NCBI GenBank assembly: GCA_009774465.1
Contig: VSNT01000099.1
Location: 1 to 14,738, forward strand
DNA from: Lachnospiraceae bacterium
Lineage (GTDB): Bacteria > Bacillota_A > Clostridia > Lachnospirales > Lachnospiraceae
Length of the DNA: 14,738 nt
Direction: 5' to 3'
How positions within the stretch are numbered: position 1 is the stretch's first letter; each line of letters begins with the position of its first letter. Under the pieces are notes generated by a model. It was not told the DNA's origin and ran no database searches. It was given only the letters and a program-made list of their open reading frames with translations. This document shows, piece after piece, positions 1 to 6,517 of the stretch. The position numbers and the translations under genes are program-made.

Positions 1-26
1 TCTAAAATATTTTCCAATTGCATCAT
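1..26 (-). CDS. Start of a downstream gene, truncated by the window edge
   Basis: The minus strand has ATG ATG four bases after the stop of the ThDP enzyme. The open frame reads M-M-Q-L-E-N-I-L to the window edge. A good Shine-Dalgarno, AAAGGA (35-40), lies in the last codons of the preceding gene, 8 bases before the first ATG and 11 before the second, so initiation at position 26 or 23 is possible. Eight codons are too few to name a product. The position shows that the operon continues; a missing activation step such as a cytidylyltransferase would be a reasonable guess, but nothing here shows it. Confidence 0.6.
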
Positions 27-30
27 ATTT

Positions 31-1788
31 TTATTCCTTTAAAAAAGGCCATAAATCTCTAAGTGTTCCAGAAATCATTGAACCATTTTCCGCAACCCTT
101 GACATTACCTTCGGCTGAATTGGAATATCATCCCTCATACAGACATAACACAAAGCCGGACCTTCTGCTTCTAATGTCTGTCGTATACTTTCTTCCAATT
201 TTGCATGTTTATCAACTACAACTGTTTTTATCCCATAAGAATCTGCCACTTTTGTTATGTCAGGTAAATATAAGTGACTCTCATTATTTGCACCAACAAA
301 GTTTCCTGAAAAATGCGTCCTCTGCATATTCATAATTGAAAGATACCCGCCATTTCCATTTATAAATATTTTAACAGGAAGATTCATTCCAACAATACTT
401 GCAAATTCCTGAATATTTAGCTGAATGCTTCCGTCACCTTCTACACAAATAGTCCGCTTACCAGAAGCAAGACATGCACCTATGGCTGCCGGAAGACCAT
501 ACCCCATTGAACCAAGAGAACCTGTTGCCAATGTTCGCTGCTCTTTCCTGTTTTTGAAGCACATCCAAAATACATCTATTCCGGCTCCGGAACTTCCTGG
601 AATTATTACATCATCATCTGACAATTCATTTGACAATATATCAATAAAATAATACGGATTCACCGCCCCTTCATCTTTTTTAAACTCTTCTAAAACCACC
701 GGATATTGTTTTTTCCAACTTTGACATTGCTCAAGCCACTTTGAAGTTTCATTATTTAGCTTTACTTTACTAATTTGTTTTAGCAATTCTTCAACAAATG
801 CTGCCGCATCAGACTGCATTTTTAACTCAATATCAAATTTAAATTTATTCAGTTCATTTCCATCAATATCAACTATCACTTTTTTAGCACAAGGCGCAAA
901 ATCTTCTGGATTATACCCTATCATAGCCGGATCCAAACGTGTTCCTATGGCAATAATCAAATCTGAGTCCTGCATCGTAAAATTAGAATATCTTGGTGCT
1001 ACCATTCCAGGTTTCCCAAGATTGCACACATGATCATGTTCTAACAATTCAACTGCAATCCAGCTAAAAAGAACTGGTATCTGAAGCCTGTCAACTAATT
1101 TTCTAAATGTTTCTTTCCCATTATTCCGCTCAATTCCCTGTCCTGCAATTATGACCGGCCTTTTAGCTTCTTTTAACAGTTCGACAACCTTTTTTACGTT
1201 TTCCTGCAATTCTTTTTCCACATAAAATGCATTTTCGTCAGAAATATATGATTCAAGTTCCGCAACTTCTATTTCTGCTGCCTGTATATCCAGTGGAATA
1301 TCAAGCCACACCGGACCAGGCCGGCCGCTTTTTGCTTCATATATGGCACGATCCAAATGATACTTTATTTTCTTTGGTTCTTTCACTGTCACCGCATATT
1401 TAGTGATAGATGACACAATATCAATTATTCCAATCTCCTGATTTCCCCGTTGTCTGACGCCATAGCCATCTTTCAGATCCTCTGTCTTTGCCTGTCCTGA
1501 AATTACCAGCATAGGTGTTGATTCCAGCCATGCCGCTGCAACTCCAGTTATAGCATTGGTCCCCCCTGGTCCGGTTGTTACTAATGCTACTCCCAGATTG
1601 TAGTCAATTCGCGAATAAGTTTCTGCTGCCATAGCACAGGCCTGCTCATGCAGCAGAGTTATGTATTCTAAACTGTCATTTTTCCCCAGGGAATCCACCA
1701 AATGCATTGCTCCGCCGCCTGGGAACATGAACACATGTCTTGCTCCTAATTCTTCAACATATTTCCACACATAATCTGATAATTTCAT
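31..1788 (-). CDS. Thiamine diphosphate-dependent enzyme, acetolactate synthase-like
   Basis: This 585-residue protein has the three-domain layout of the acetolactate synthase/pyruvate oxidase superfamily. The N-terminal PYR domain carries the cofactor-activating glutamate (E48 in LLHEQA) and a TTGPGGTN loop near 71-78. The middle domain is around 190-340. The C-terminal PP domain has the ThDP/Mg motif GDGS at 451-454, with N479 closing the metal site. It is probably not the branched-chain amino-acid enzyme: no ilvN or ilvC is nearby, and the RFDDR motif typical of AHAS reads RLDPA at 284-288. ALS-like enzymes in sugar loci, such as YerE of yersiniose synthesis, add a two-carbon unit from pyruvate to a keto-sugar; IolD of inositol breakdown is a more distant ThDP analogue. 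The gene starts 10 bases after the Gfo/Idh stop, behind GAGGG. A role in making or cleaving a modified sugar is inference. Confidence 0.85.
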   Translation of the reverse strand: MKLSDYVWKYVEELGARHVFMFPGGGAMHLVDSLGKNDSLEYITLLHEQACAMAAETYSRIDYNLGVALVTTGPGGTNAITGVAAAWLESTPMLVISGQAKTEDLKDGYGVRQRGNQEIGIIDIVSSITKYAVTVKEPKKIKYHLDRAIYEAKSGRPGPVWLDIPLDIQAAEIEVAELESYISDENAFYVEKELQENVKKVVELLKEAKRPVIIAGQGIERNNGKETFRKLVDRLQIPVLFSWIAVELLEHDHVCNLGKPGMVAPRYSNFTMQDSDLIIAIGTRLDPAMIGYNPEDFAPCAKKVIVDIDGNELNKFKFDIELKMQSDAAAFVEELLKQISKVKLNNETSKWLEQCQSWKKQYPVVLEEFKKDEGAVNPYYFIDILSNELSDDDVIIPGSSGAGIDVFWMCFKNRKEQRTLATGSLGSMGYGLPAAIGACLASGKRTICVEGDGSIQLNIQEFASIVGMNLPVKIFINGNGGYLSIMNMQRTHFSGNFVGANNESHLYLPDITKVADSYGIKTVVVDKHAKLEESIRQTLEAEGPALCYVCMRDDIPIQPKVMSRVAENGSMISGTLRDLWPFLKE

Positions 1789-1798
1789 AGCATACCCT

Positions 1799-2863
1799 CT
1801 AATTATTTATAAATTTTTCAAATTCCACAGGTTTTCCTGTTTTCATGGATTCCTTTACAGCCATTGCCATTTCCAAACTCTTTTTTCCCTCATTAAAAGA
1901 AATAAACGTATTGCGTTTTTCTTCTATACAGCTTATAAATTCCTGCATTTCCTGTAAGAACATGTTATTTCGTTCAAATTCAAATGTCTCTGAATATGTC
2001 ACATTCCCTGACTCATTGTATAGATTAAACACAGATGACAATAAATCAAATTCCATTTTCCCTTTGGTTCCAACAATCCTGCATTTTCGCCGGGCAGGCA
2101 CTTGAATGTAATCCTCATGTACATTAACGGGAATATACCTTTCCCCTATTTCATAGCCCATTAAAATATTCACAACATCCTCAACATCAATCTCTAAATC
2201 AGATAATTTTCCACCTATAGCATATACAGTTTTAGGCGCGCCAAATAAATAATACAGGTAATCCAGCTCATGAATCTGAGTTACCACCACTCCGCCTCCT
2301 AAATCTTTTCTGCATGCATACATTGTTCTATAATCTTCATATTTATGCCAATTCTTAACACACTCGCCTATTTCTGCATTCACTGATAATATATTGCCTA
2401 TCTCCTGCCTTTCTATCAGCGTCTTTGCTTTCACAATACATGGATGGAATCTATTTTGGTATCCAACAAATACGGTATTTCCATTTTCAGAAAGAAGTCT
2501 TTCTATTTCTTCAATTCCTTCTAAATTTGGTGCAATTGGTTTCTCAATAAAAACATTGCATCCTGCTTTAATTGCTTTTGCCAAAACTTCCATATGCATA
2601 CTTGTGGGATTACATATAAAAACAGTATCAACTCCTTTTTGAAATGCATCCTCCAACGAATTGACACAAATAATTCCATACTTTGTATTTAGTTCTTCAT
2701 TCTCAATAATTTCCAACTTATTGTTTAAAACAAATTGTGCATTTCTTTTTCTGAATGCATAAACTTGAACACAATCGCCTTTCATTTGTTTCAGATTGCG
2801 TAAATGACGCTGTCCAATTCCACCCAGTCCTACAAATAAAACTTTTTCCACTTTATTTCCCAT
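1799..2863 (-). CDS. Gfo/Idh/MocA family NAD(P)-dependent sugar oxidoreductase
   Basis: This 354-residue protein has normal family length. The N-terminal Rossmann fold starts with VGLGGIGQRH (dinucleotide loop G12, G14, G17). The family EKP motif is at 107-109 and supplies the catalytic lysine K108. The C-terminal alpha/beta half has H198 and D201 in IHELDYL at the usual catalytic position. Family members oxidise, reduce, or oxidise and then re-reduce a sugar hydroxyl, often on NDP-sugars or inositols. It lies between the TIM-barrel isomerase and the ThDP enzyme, 12 and 10 bases away. The substrate cannot be read from the sequence. With the SDR upstream it could form a two-enzyme redox pair, as proposed for oxidoreductases of Campylobacter flagellin-modification loci. 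The ribosome site is weak (GAGAG). Confidence 0.88.
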   Translation of the reverse strand: MGNKVEKVLFVGLGGIGQRHLRNLKQMKGDCVQVYAFRKRNAQFVLNNKLEIIENEELNTKYGIICVNSLEDAFQKGVDTVFICNPTSMHMEVLAKAIKAGCNVFIEKPIAPNLEGIEEIERLLSENGNTVFVGYQNRFHPCIVKAKTLIERQEIGNILSVNAEIGECVKNWHKYEDYRTMYACRKDLGGGVVVTQIHELDYLYYLFGAPKTVYAIGGKLSDLEIDVEDVVNILMGYEIGERYIPVNVHEDYIQVPARRKCRIVGTKGKMEFDLLSSVFNLYNESGNVTYSETFEFERNNMFLQEMQEFISCIEEKRNTFISFNEGKKSLEMAMAVKESMKTGKPVEFEKFINN

Positions 2864-2875
2864 AACTTAGCTCTC

Positions 2876-3727
2876 TTATTCTATAGAATATTTTTCTAAA
2901 TACGCTTTAACAAAATCTATTTGCTGCCTGATATTACTTTTTTCTTCTCCGTCTTTTCCCCTCGCTGCCTGCAATATAAAACTGTTTTTATATCCAATTT
3001 CCTTTAACGTTCCAAATACTTCATCAAAATCTGCACTTCCAGTTCCTAAAGCAACGGTTCCATTTCCTTTCACTCTGTCTTTTATATGAACATTGTATAC
3101 ATAATTTCCAAGACTAATCAGTTCTTCCCTGTGGTTATAACCAAGTCCTGAGCTATTACCACTATCATAATTAGCAACAACATTATCTTTTTTAATTTGC
3201 TCTAAAAATCTGCTGAATTTTTCAGGAGGAAAATCTGTCTCAAGCCCAACAATGATTCCATATTTTTCTGCCACATCACATACCCATCTAATAAATGTGA
3301 TTGCAGCTTCCTCTTCATTTTCATTTTTTACTGATGAATCATCTACCATTGGAATTTCAATTAAGTTTGCCTTAATCTCGGACATTGCCTCAAATACCTT
3401 CTGTATGATCATCTTATTTTCTTCCATTATCTTAAGAGCGTCACTTGCCTCATATTTATAAAATGGACGTCTCATAAAATAATCCCAACAAACTGCATGA
3501 ACTTTCACACCAGTCTCATGTATAATCATGCTTAATTCTTTTCGCCCTTTTTCTGTCCACAAAGGATTTTTCTGATAATCGGGGTAATCAAATATCCACT
3601 CTATCTCATCAATTCCAATTTCCTGAGCTGCTTTAAACTCTTCCTTCCATTCATCAAAAGGAAAAAACTGTATTCCCCTTCCCAACGTACTTGTCAGTCT
3701 GCCCTGCATAATTCCTAAACTTCTCAT
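2876..3727 (-). CDS. Sugar phosphate isomerase/epimerase-like TIM-barrel protein
   Basis: This 283-residue protein belongs to the xylose isomerase-like TIM-barrel (AP-endonuclease 2) superfamily, which includes IolE, IolI and hydroxypyruvate isomerase. Likely metal and substrate ligands are E124 (LIEIP), E163 (GLETD), D188 (YDSGN) and H214 with D217 (VHIKDR). The last strand, where many members have a metal-binding glutamate, reads FILQAARG, so Q253 probably stands in that place; this may be normal for its subfamily or may mean altered chemistry. The reaction is probably a keto/aldo isomerisation, epimerisation or dehydration of a sugar or cyclitol intermediate. Start ATG follows AAGGTTG; the gene begins 18 bases after the SDR stop. 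There is no signal peptide, so it is cytosolic. Confidence 0.85.
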   Translation of the reverse strand: MRSLGIMQGRLTSTLGRGIQFFPFDEWKEEFKAAQEIGIDEIEWIFDYPDYQKNPLWTEKGRKELSMIIHETGVKVHAVCWDYFMRRPFYKYEASDALKIMEENKMIIQKVFEAMSEIKANLIEIPMVDDSSVKNENEEEAAITFIRWVCDVAEKYGIIVGLETDFPPEKFSRFLEQIKKDNVVANYDSGNSSGLGYNHREELISLGNYVYNVHIKDRVKGNGTVALGTGSADFDEVFGTLKEIGYKNSFILQAARGKDGEEKSNIRQQIDFVKAYLEKYSIE

Positions 3728-3745
3728 CTTTATTCAACCTTTCTC

Positions 3746-4576
3746 CTACCAGCAGGTTCTTCCACCATCAACAATCAATGTAGCTCCTGTCATATACGAA
3801 CTTGCGTCTGAGATTAAATACAAAATAGTTGCCTTATACTCATCCTTGTCTGCCATCCTTCCCATTGGAATCAAGTTTGTTAATTTTCCAAGAAATTGCT
3901 CATCTTGTCCATTGTAGACTCCGCCTGGGCAAACAGCATTTACTCTGATTCCCTGACTTGCCCAATAAGTTGCCAAATATTTTGTCAATCCCAGTAAGCC
4001 ATGCTTAATAACAGAATATGTAACCGGCTTAATCGTCTGATCTTTTTCTTCCAGTCCATCTTTCCTGTATATTCTCTGATCAGGCGCAATTATCCCCAAA
4101 TCAGATGATATATTCAGAATCACGCCTGAATGTTGCTCTTCCATTACCATTCCAAATACCTGCGCGCATAAAAATGCGCCTGTTAATCCCACCAAAATAT
4201 CTCCGTTCCATAAATCTAAGGGAAAATTATCAAACCTGATATTTCCAAAGTTTGCTCCTTTGTCCTCGACTTTAGGATTATTTGCCGCATTGTTAATCAA
4301 AATATCAATATGACCATATTTCTTTAAAACATCATCGCGAACTCTTATTAACTCCCCGCGATTTCCAATATCTACTTTATGTGTACTTATCTCAGTGTCC
4401 GGGTATTTTTCTTTTAATCCGGCCAATGCATTGTTTAGTGCTTCCTGAGATATATCCAACAATACCGGAATTCCCCCTCCTTCAATGACAGCCTCCGCAT
4501 GTTTTTGTCCAAGTAACCCGGCCCCACCAGTAATCAGGCAGGTCTTACCGCTGATTTTATAATTATCCAATACCAT
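3746..4576 (-). CDS. Short-chain dehydrogenase/reductase, PtmA-like
   Basis: This 276-residue classical SDR has the cofactor loop TGGAGLLG at 16-23 and D41 after the second strand, which favours NAD(H). NNAA is at 95-98, a catalytic serine at 157 or 158 (NISSD), and YSVIK gives Y187 and K191. The segment APDQRIYRKDG near 164-174 precedes the catalytic tyrosine and recalls PtmA-type SDRs of flagellin-modification loci; I judge this from memory of the family. It would oxidise or reduce a sugar hydroxyl or ketone in the same pathway as the NeuB-like synthase. The gene follows the HAD-SIS stop by 40 bases, the largest gap in the operon. It lacks a well-placed Shine-Dalgarno: AAGGA lies 27 bases upstream with a small hairpin in between. 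No other in-frame ATG, GTG or TTG is seen in the gap. Confidence 0.88.
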   Translation of the reverse strand: MVLDNYKISGKTCLITGGAGLLGQKHAEAVIEGGGIPVLLDISQEALNNALAGLKEKYPDTEISTHKVDIGNRGELIRVRDDVLKKYGHIDILINNAANNPKVEDKGANFGNIRFDNFPLDLWNGDILVGLTGAFLCAQVFGMVMEEQHSGVILNISSDLGIIAPDQRIYRKDGLEEKDQTIKPVTYSVIKHGLLGLTKYLATYWASQGIRVNAVCPGGVYNGQDEQFLGKLTNLIPMGRMADKDEYKATILYLISDASSYMTGATLIVDGGRTCW

Positions 4577-4588
4577 TTTTATTTTCTT

Positions 4589-4602
4589 GACACTTTTGTG
4601 TC
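4589..4602 (-). promoter_or_regulatory. Small hairpin between ribosome site and start of the SDR gene
   Basis: The minus strand reads GACAC-AAAA-GTGTC, a perfect 5-bp stem with a four-base loop. It lies between the only clear Shine-Dalgarno and the SDR start codon at 4576. Folding would shorten the effective spacing from 27 to about 13 bases. The stem is short and could be chance; it lacks the long GC stem and T-run of a terminator. Confidence 0.4.
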
Positions 4603-4603
4603 T

Positions 4604-4608
4604 TCCTT
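4604..4608 (-). promoter_or_regulatory. Distant Shine-Dalgarno of the SDR gene
   Basis: AAGGA on the minus strand is the best anti-16S match between the HAD-SIS stop and the SDR start, but it stands 27 bases before the ATG. The bases next to the ATG (AAGAAAATAAAA) offer only a weak AAG. Its use therefore depends on the intervening hairpin or on translational coupling. Confidence 0.4.
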
Positions 4609-4616
4609 TCTTTTCT

Positions 4617-5672
4617 CTATAAATTCCTAAAAAGTCTATGCTCTACATACTCAGCAATCACATGTCCAATAAAAATATGTGCTTCCTGGACACGCGGCGT
4701 TATCAGGGAAGGAACCTTTACAATATAATCTGACACTTCATTCAATTCAGACAGTTCTCTTCCACCCATCAGGAGTACAGAAAAAATTCCATTCCTTTTG
4801 GCATACCGCAATGCTTCCAGCACATTTTTACTGGTTCCGCTGGTAGAAATTCCAATTACCATATCACCAGTGTGCGCTTTAGCTTCTAACTGTCTTACAA
4901 AAACGCGTTCAAAACTGTAATCATTCCCTATTGCAGTTAATGTAGACGTATTTACTGACAATGCCTCTGCATTTAATCCTGGCCTTTCCTTATAAAAACG
5001 ACTGACAAATTCTGTTGCAATATGTTGGGCGTCCGCAGCGCTTCCACCATTTCCGCACAAATAAACTGCGCCGTGATTTTTAAAAATTTCAATCACCTTA
5101 TCCCCAATACTCATAATTGTATTGGCCAGTTCCTGATCAGAAGCCAATTTTTTAAAAATATTAGAGTGTTCCTTCAGCCTTCCATAGAAATATTTATAGG
5201 AACACTCATCATCATTATATTTTTCTAATATTGAGATCAGTTCCCAAATGCAGCCTTTTCCGCCATCATTCTGCAAAATGATATCAGATGCGTTTTTAAC
5301 CCTGTCAATTGCATTTGCAGGACATATACCCAGCCCTACATAAGTGAGCGGTTCGATATCATATTTTCCATCACCCACATAGCAGATATTTTCCCGTGTC
5401 ACTCCGGCTATTTGTTCTATCTGCTGTATCGTTTCCTTTTTTGTTTTATTTCCCCGATAAAAGTAATCCCAGGGAAATCTCTTTTCAAAATAATTTACAA
5501 TCTCCGTATCTTCACCTGTGATAGCAGCAAGCTTGTATCCACTTTTATGCAATTCAAAAATAGCATCAATATCTTTAAGACTTATCTGCTTTTGTTCATT
5601 TCCAGCAGAATCTATAATAACAGTTCCATCCGTAATAACACCGTCGATATCAAACACAATTAGATTTATCAT
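4617..5672 (-). CDS. Fusion: KdsC-like HAD phosphatase plus GmhA-like SIS sugar-phosphate isomerase
   Basis: This 351-residue protein joins two enzymes. Residues 1-150 form a capless (C0-type) HAD phosphatase like KdsC: nucleophile D8 and D10 in FDIDGV, T52 in ITGED, and D101 and D105 in VGDGKYD. Residues about 165-351 form a SIS domain like sedoheptulose-7-phosphate isomerase GmhA: CGNGGSAADAQ near 206-216, ISTSGTS at 275-281, and the two residues catalytic in GmhA, E221 (ATEF) and H332 (QEAHI). Both halves look active. KdsC-like HADs act on Kdo-8-phosphate or KDN-9-phosphate; GmhA isomerises a seven-carbon ketose phosphate to an aldose phosphate. The gene starts 6 bases after the NeuB-like stop, behind AGGGG, so isomerase, synthase and phosphatase are probably made together. 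The actual sugar is unknown. Confidence 0.9.
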   Translation of the reverse strand: MINLIVFDIDGVITDGTVIIDSAGNEQKQISLKDIDAIFELHKSGYKLAAITGEDTEIVNYFEKRFPWDYFYRGNKTKKETIQQIEQIAGVTRENICYVGDGKYDIEPLTYVGLGICPANAIDRVKNASDIILQNDGGKGCIWELISILEKYNDDECSYKYFYGRLKEHSNIFKKLASDQELANTIMSIGDKVIEIFKNHGAVYLCGNGGSAADAQHIATEFVSRFYKERPGLNAEALSVNTSTLTAIGNDYSFERVFVRQLEAKAHTGDMVIGISTSGTSKNVLEALRYAKRNGIFSVLLMGGRELSELNEVSDYIVKVPSLITPRVQEAHIFIGHVIAEYVEHRLFRNL

Positions 5673-5678
5673 TTTTTA

Positions 5679-6503
5679 TCAGCCCCTAAGTTTTTTCTTT
5701 ACTTCCTCTTCTGCCGCTGTTAATATTTTTTCACCTGTGCCCATAATCTTTTCTGTTTCACGGATATCCTTTACAAGTTTGCAAAGTTCATAAGCCTCTA
5801 TTGACGCCTTCTGGTCAGAACCATACATCTCTTTGTCTATCGTAATATGCCGCTCAATTGAAGTTGCTCCTGCCGCAACTGCGCAAGTGCTTACCAAAGT
5901 CCCTGTTTCATGTCCGCTATATCCAACCTTGCATTTATAAATATCTGCAAGCACTTTAATCAATCTTAAATTTGCGTCTTCCAAAGGCATAGGATATGTA
6001 CTGTTGCAGTGCATCAGTTCAAACGGACAGTTATACCTCTCAAAAATTTCTACCGCATGATCAATTTCTTTAAACGTGCTCATTCCAGTTGCTATAAAAG
6101 TATATTTGCCTTCTTTTGCAATTTCCTCCAGCAATTCATCATTTGTCAACATTGCCGAAGCAACTTTATTGTACTTAAGCTCATATTGTTGAAGAAATTT
6201 TTGTGAATCAACGTCCCATGCTGAAGCATACCACTCAATTCCTTTTTCTTTGCAGTACTGATCAATTTGATCGTATTCCTCTTTTCCAAATTCAAGTCCT
6301 TCCTTTTGGGCTCTTTGTGTCTCTCCCCACGGACTCTTTCTTGGACCATCCAAATACTCTTTTGTATACACTTTATCCACAGTTCGTTTTTGGAATTTAA
6401 CAGCATCGCAGCCTGCTATTACAGCAATATCAATTAATTTTTTTGCAAGCTGTAAATCCCCATTATGATTGATTCCAATTTCTGCTACTATAAATGTGCT
6501 CAT
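5679..6503 (-). CDS. NeuB-family (sialic acid/KDN-type) synthase, short form without SAF domain
   Basis: Members condense an aldose or aldose phosphate with phosphoenolpyruvate to give a 2-keto-3-deoxy (ulosonic) acid. In this 274-residue protein the motifs are EIGINHNG (8-15), KFQ (36-38), ATGMS (138-142), MHCNSTYP (164-171), GYSGHETG (194-201) and ERHITIDK (217-224). H198 and H219 match the two Mn-binding histidines of meningococcal NeuB, with the same 21-residue spacing. It ends just after the TIM barrel, so the roughly 60-70 residue SAF (antifreeze-like) domain of NeuB, PseI and LegI is absent. GYSGHE and GSDQKAS are, from memory, typical of short KDN-like members. ATG at 6503 is chosen because it follows a near-perfect ribosome site and MSTFIVAEIG fits the family start; an earlier in-frame start at 6548 would overlap the upstream gene. 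No epimerase or CMP-transferase is in the window. Confidence 0.92.
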   Translation of the reverse strand: MSTFIVAEIGINHNGDLQLAKKLIDIAVIAGCDAVKFQKRTVDKVYTKEYLDGPRKSPWGETQRAQKEGLEFGKEEYDQIDQYCKEKGIEWYASAWDVDSQKFLQQYELKYNKVASAMLTNDELLEEIAKEGKYTFIATGMSTFKEIDHAVEIFERYNCPFELMHCNSTYPMPLEDANLRLIKVLADIYKCKVGYSGHETGTLVSTCAVAAGATSIERHITIDKEMYGSDQKASIEAYELCKLVKDIRETEKIMGTGEKILTAAEEEVKKKLRG

Positions 6504-6506
6504 GTT

Positions 6507-6514
6507 CTCCTCCT
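6507..6514 (-). promoter_or_regulatory. Strong ribosome binding site that fixes the NeuB-like start
   Basis: AGGAGGAG on the minus strand lies 3 bases upstream of ATG 6503 (AGGAGG core 5 bases away) and is the strongest Shine-Dalgarno match in the window. It sits in the 14-base gap after the upstream glycosyltransferase and suggests that the sugar-synthesis block is translated efficiently and independently. Confidence 0.85.
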
Positions 6515-6517
6515 GTT

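Noticed and set aside
31..1788. Assignment as ilvB acetolactate synthase of branched-chain amino-acid synthesis, or as iolD
   Set aside because: The AHAS RFDDR motif is altered, no ilvN/ilvC is present and the neighbours are sugar genes. The length is below what I recall for IolD, and no other complete iol set is present.
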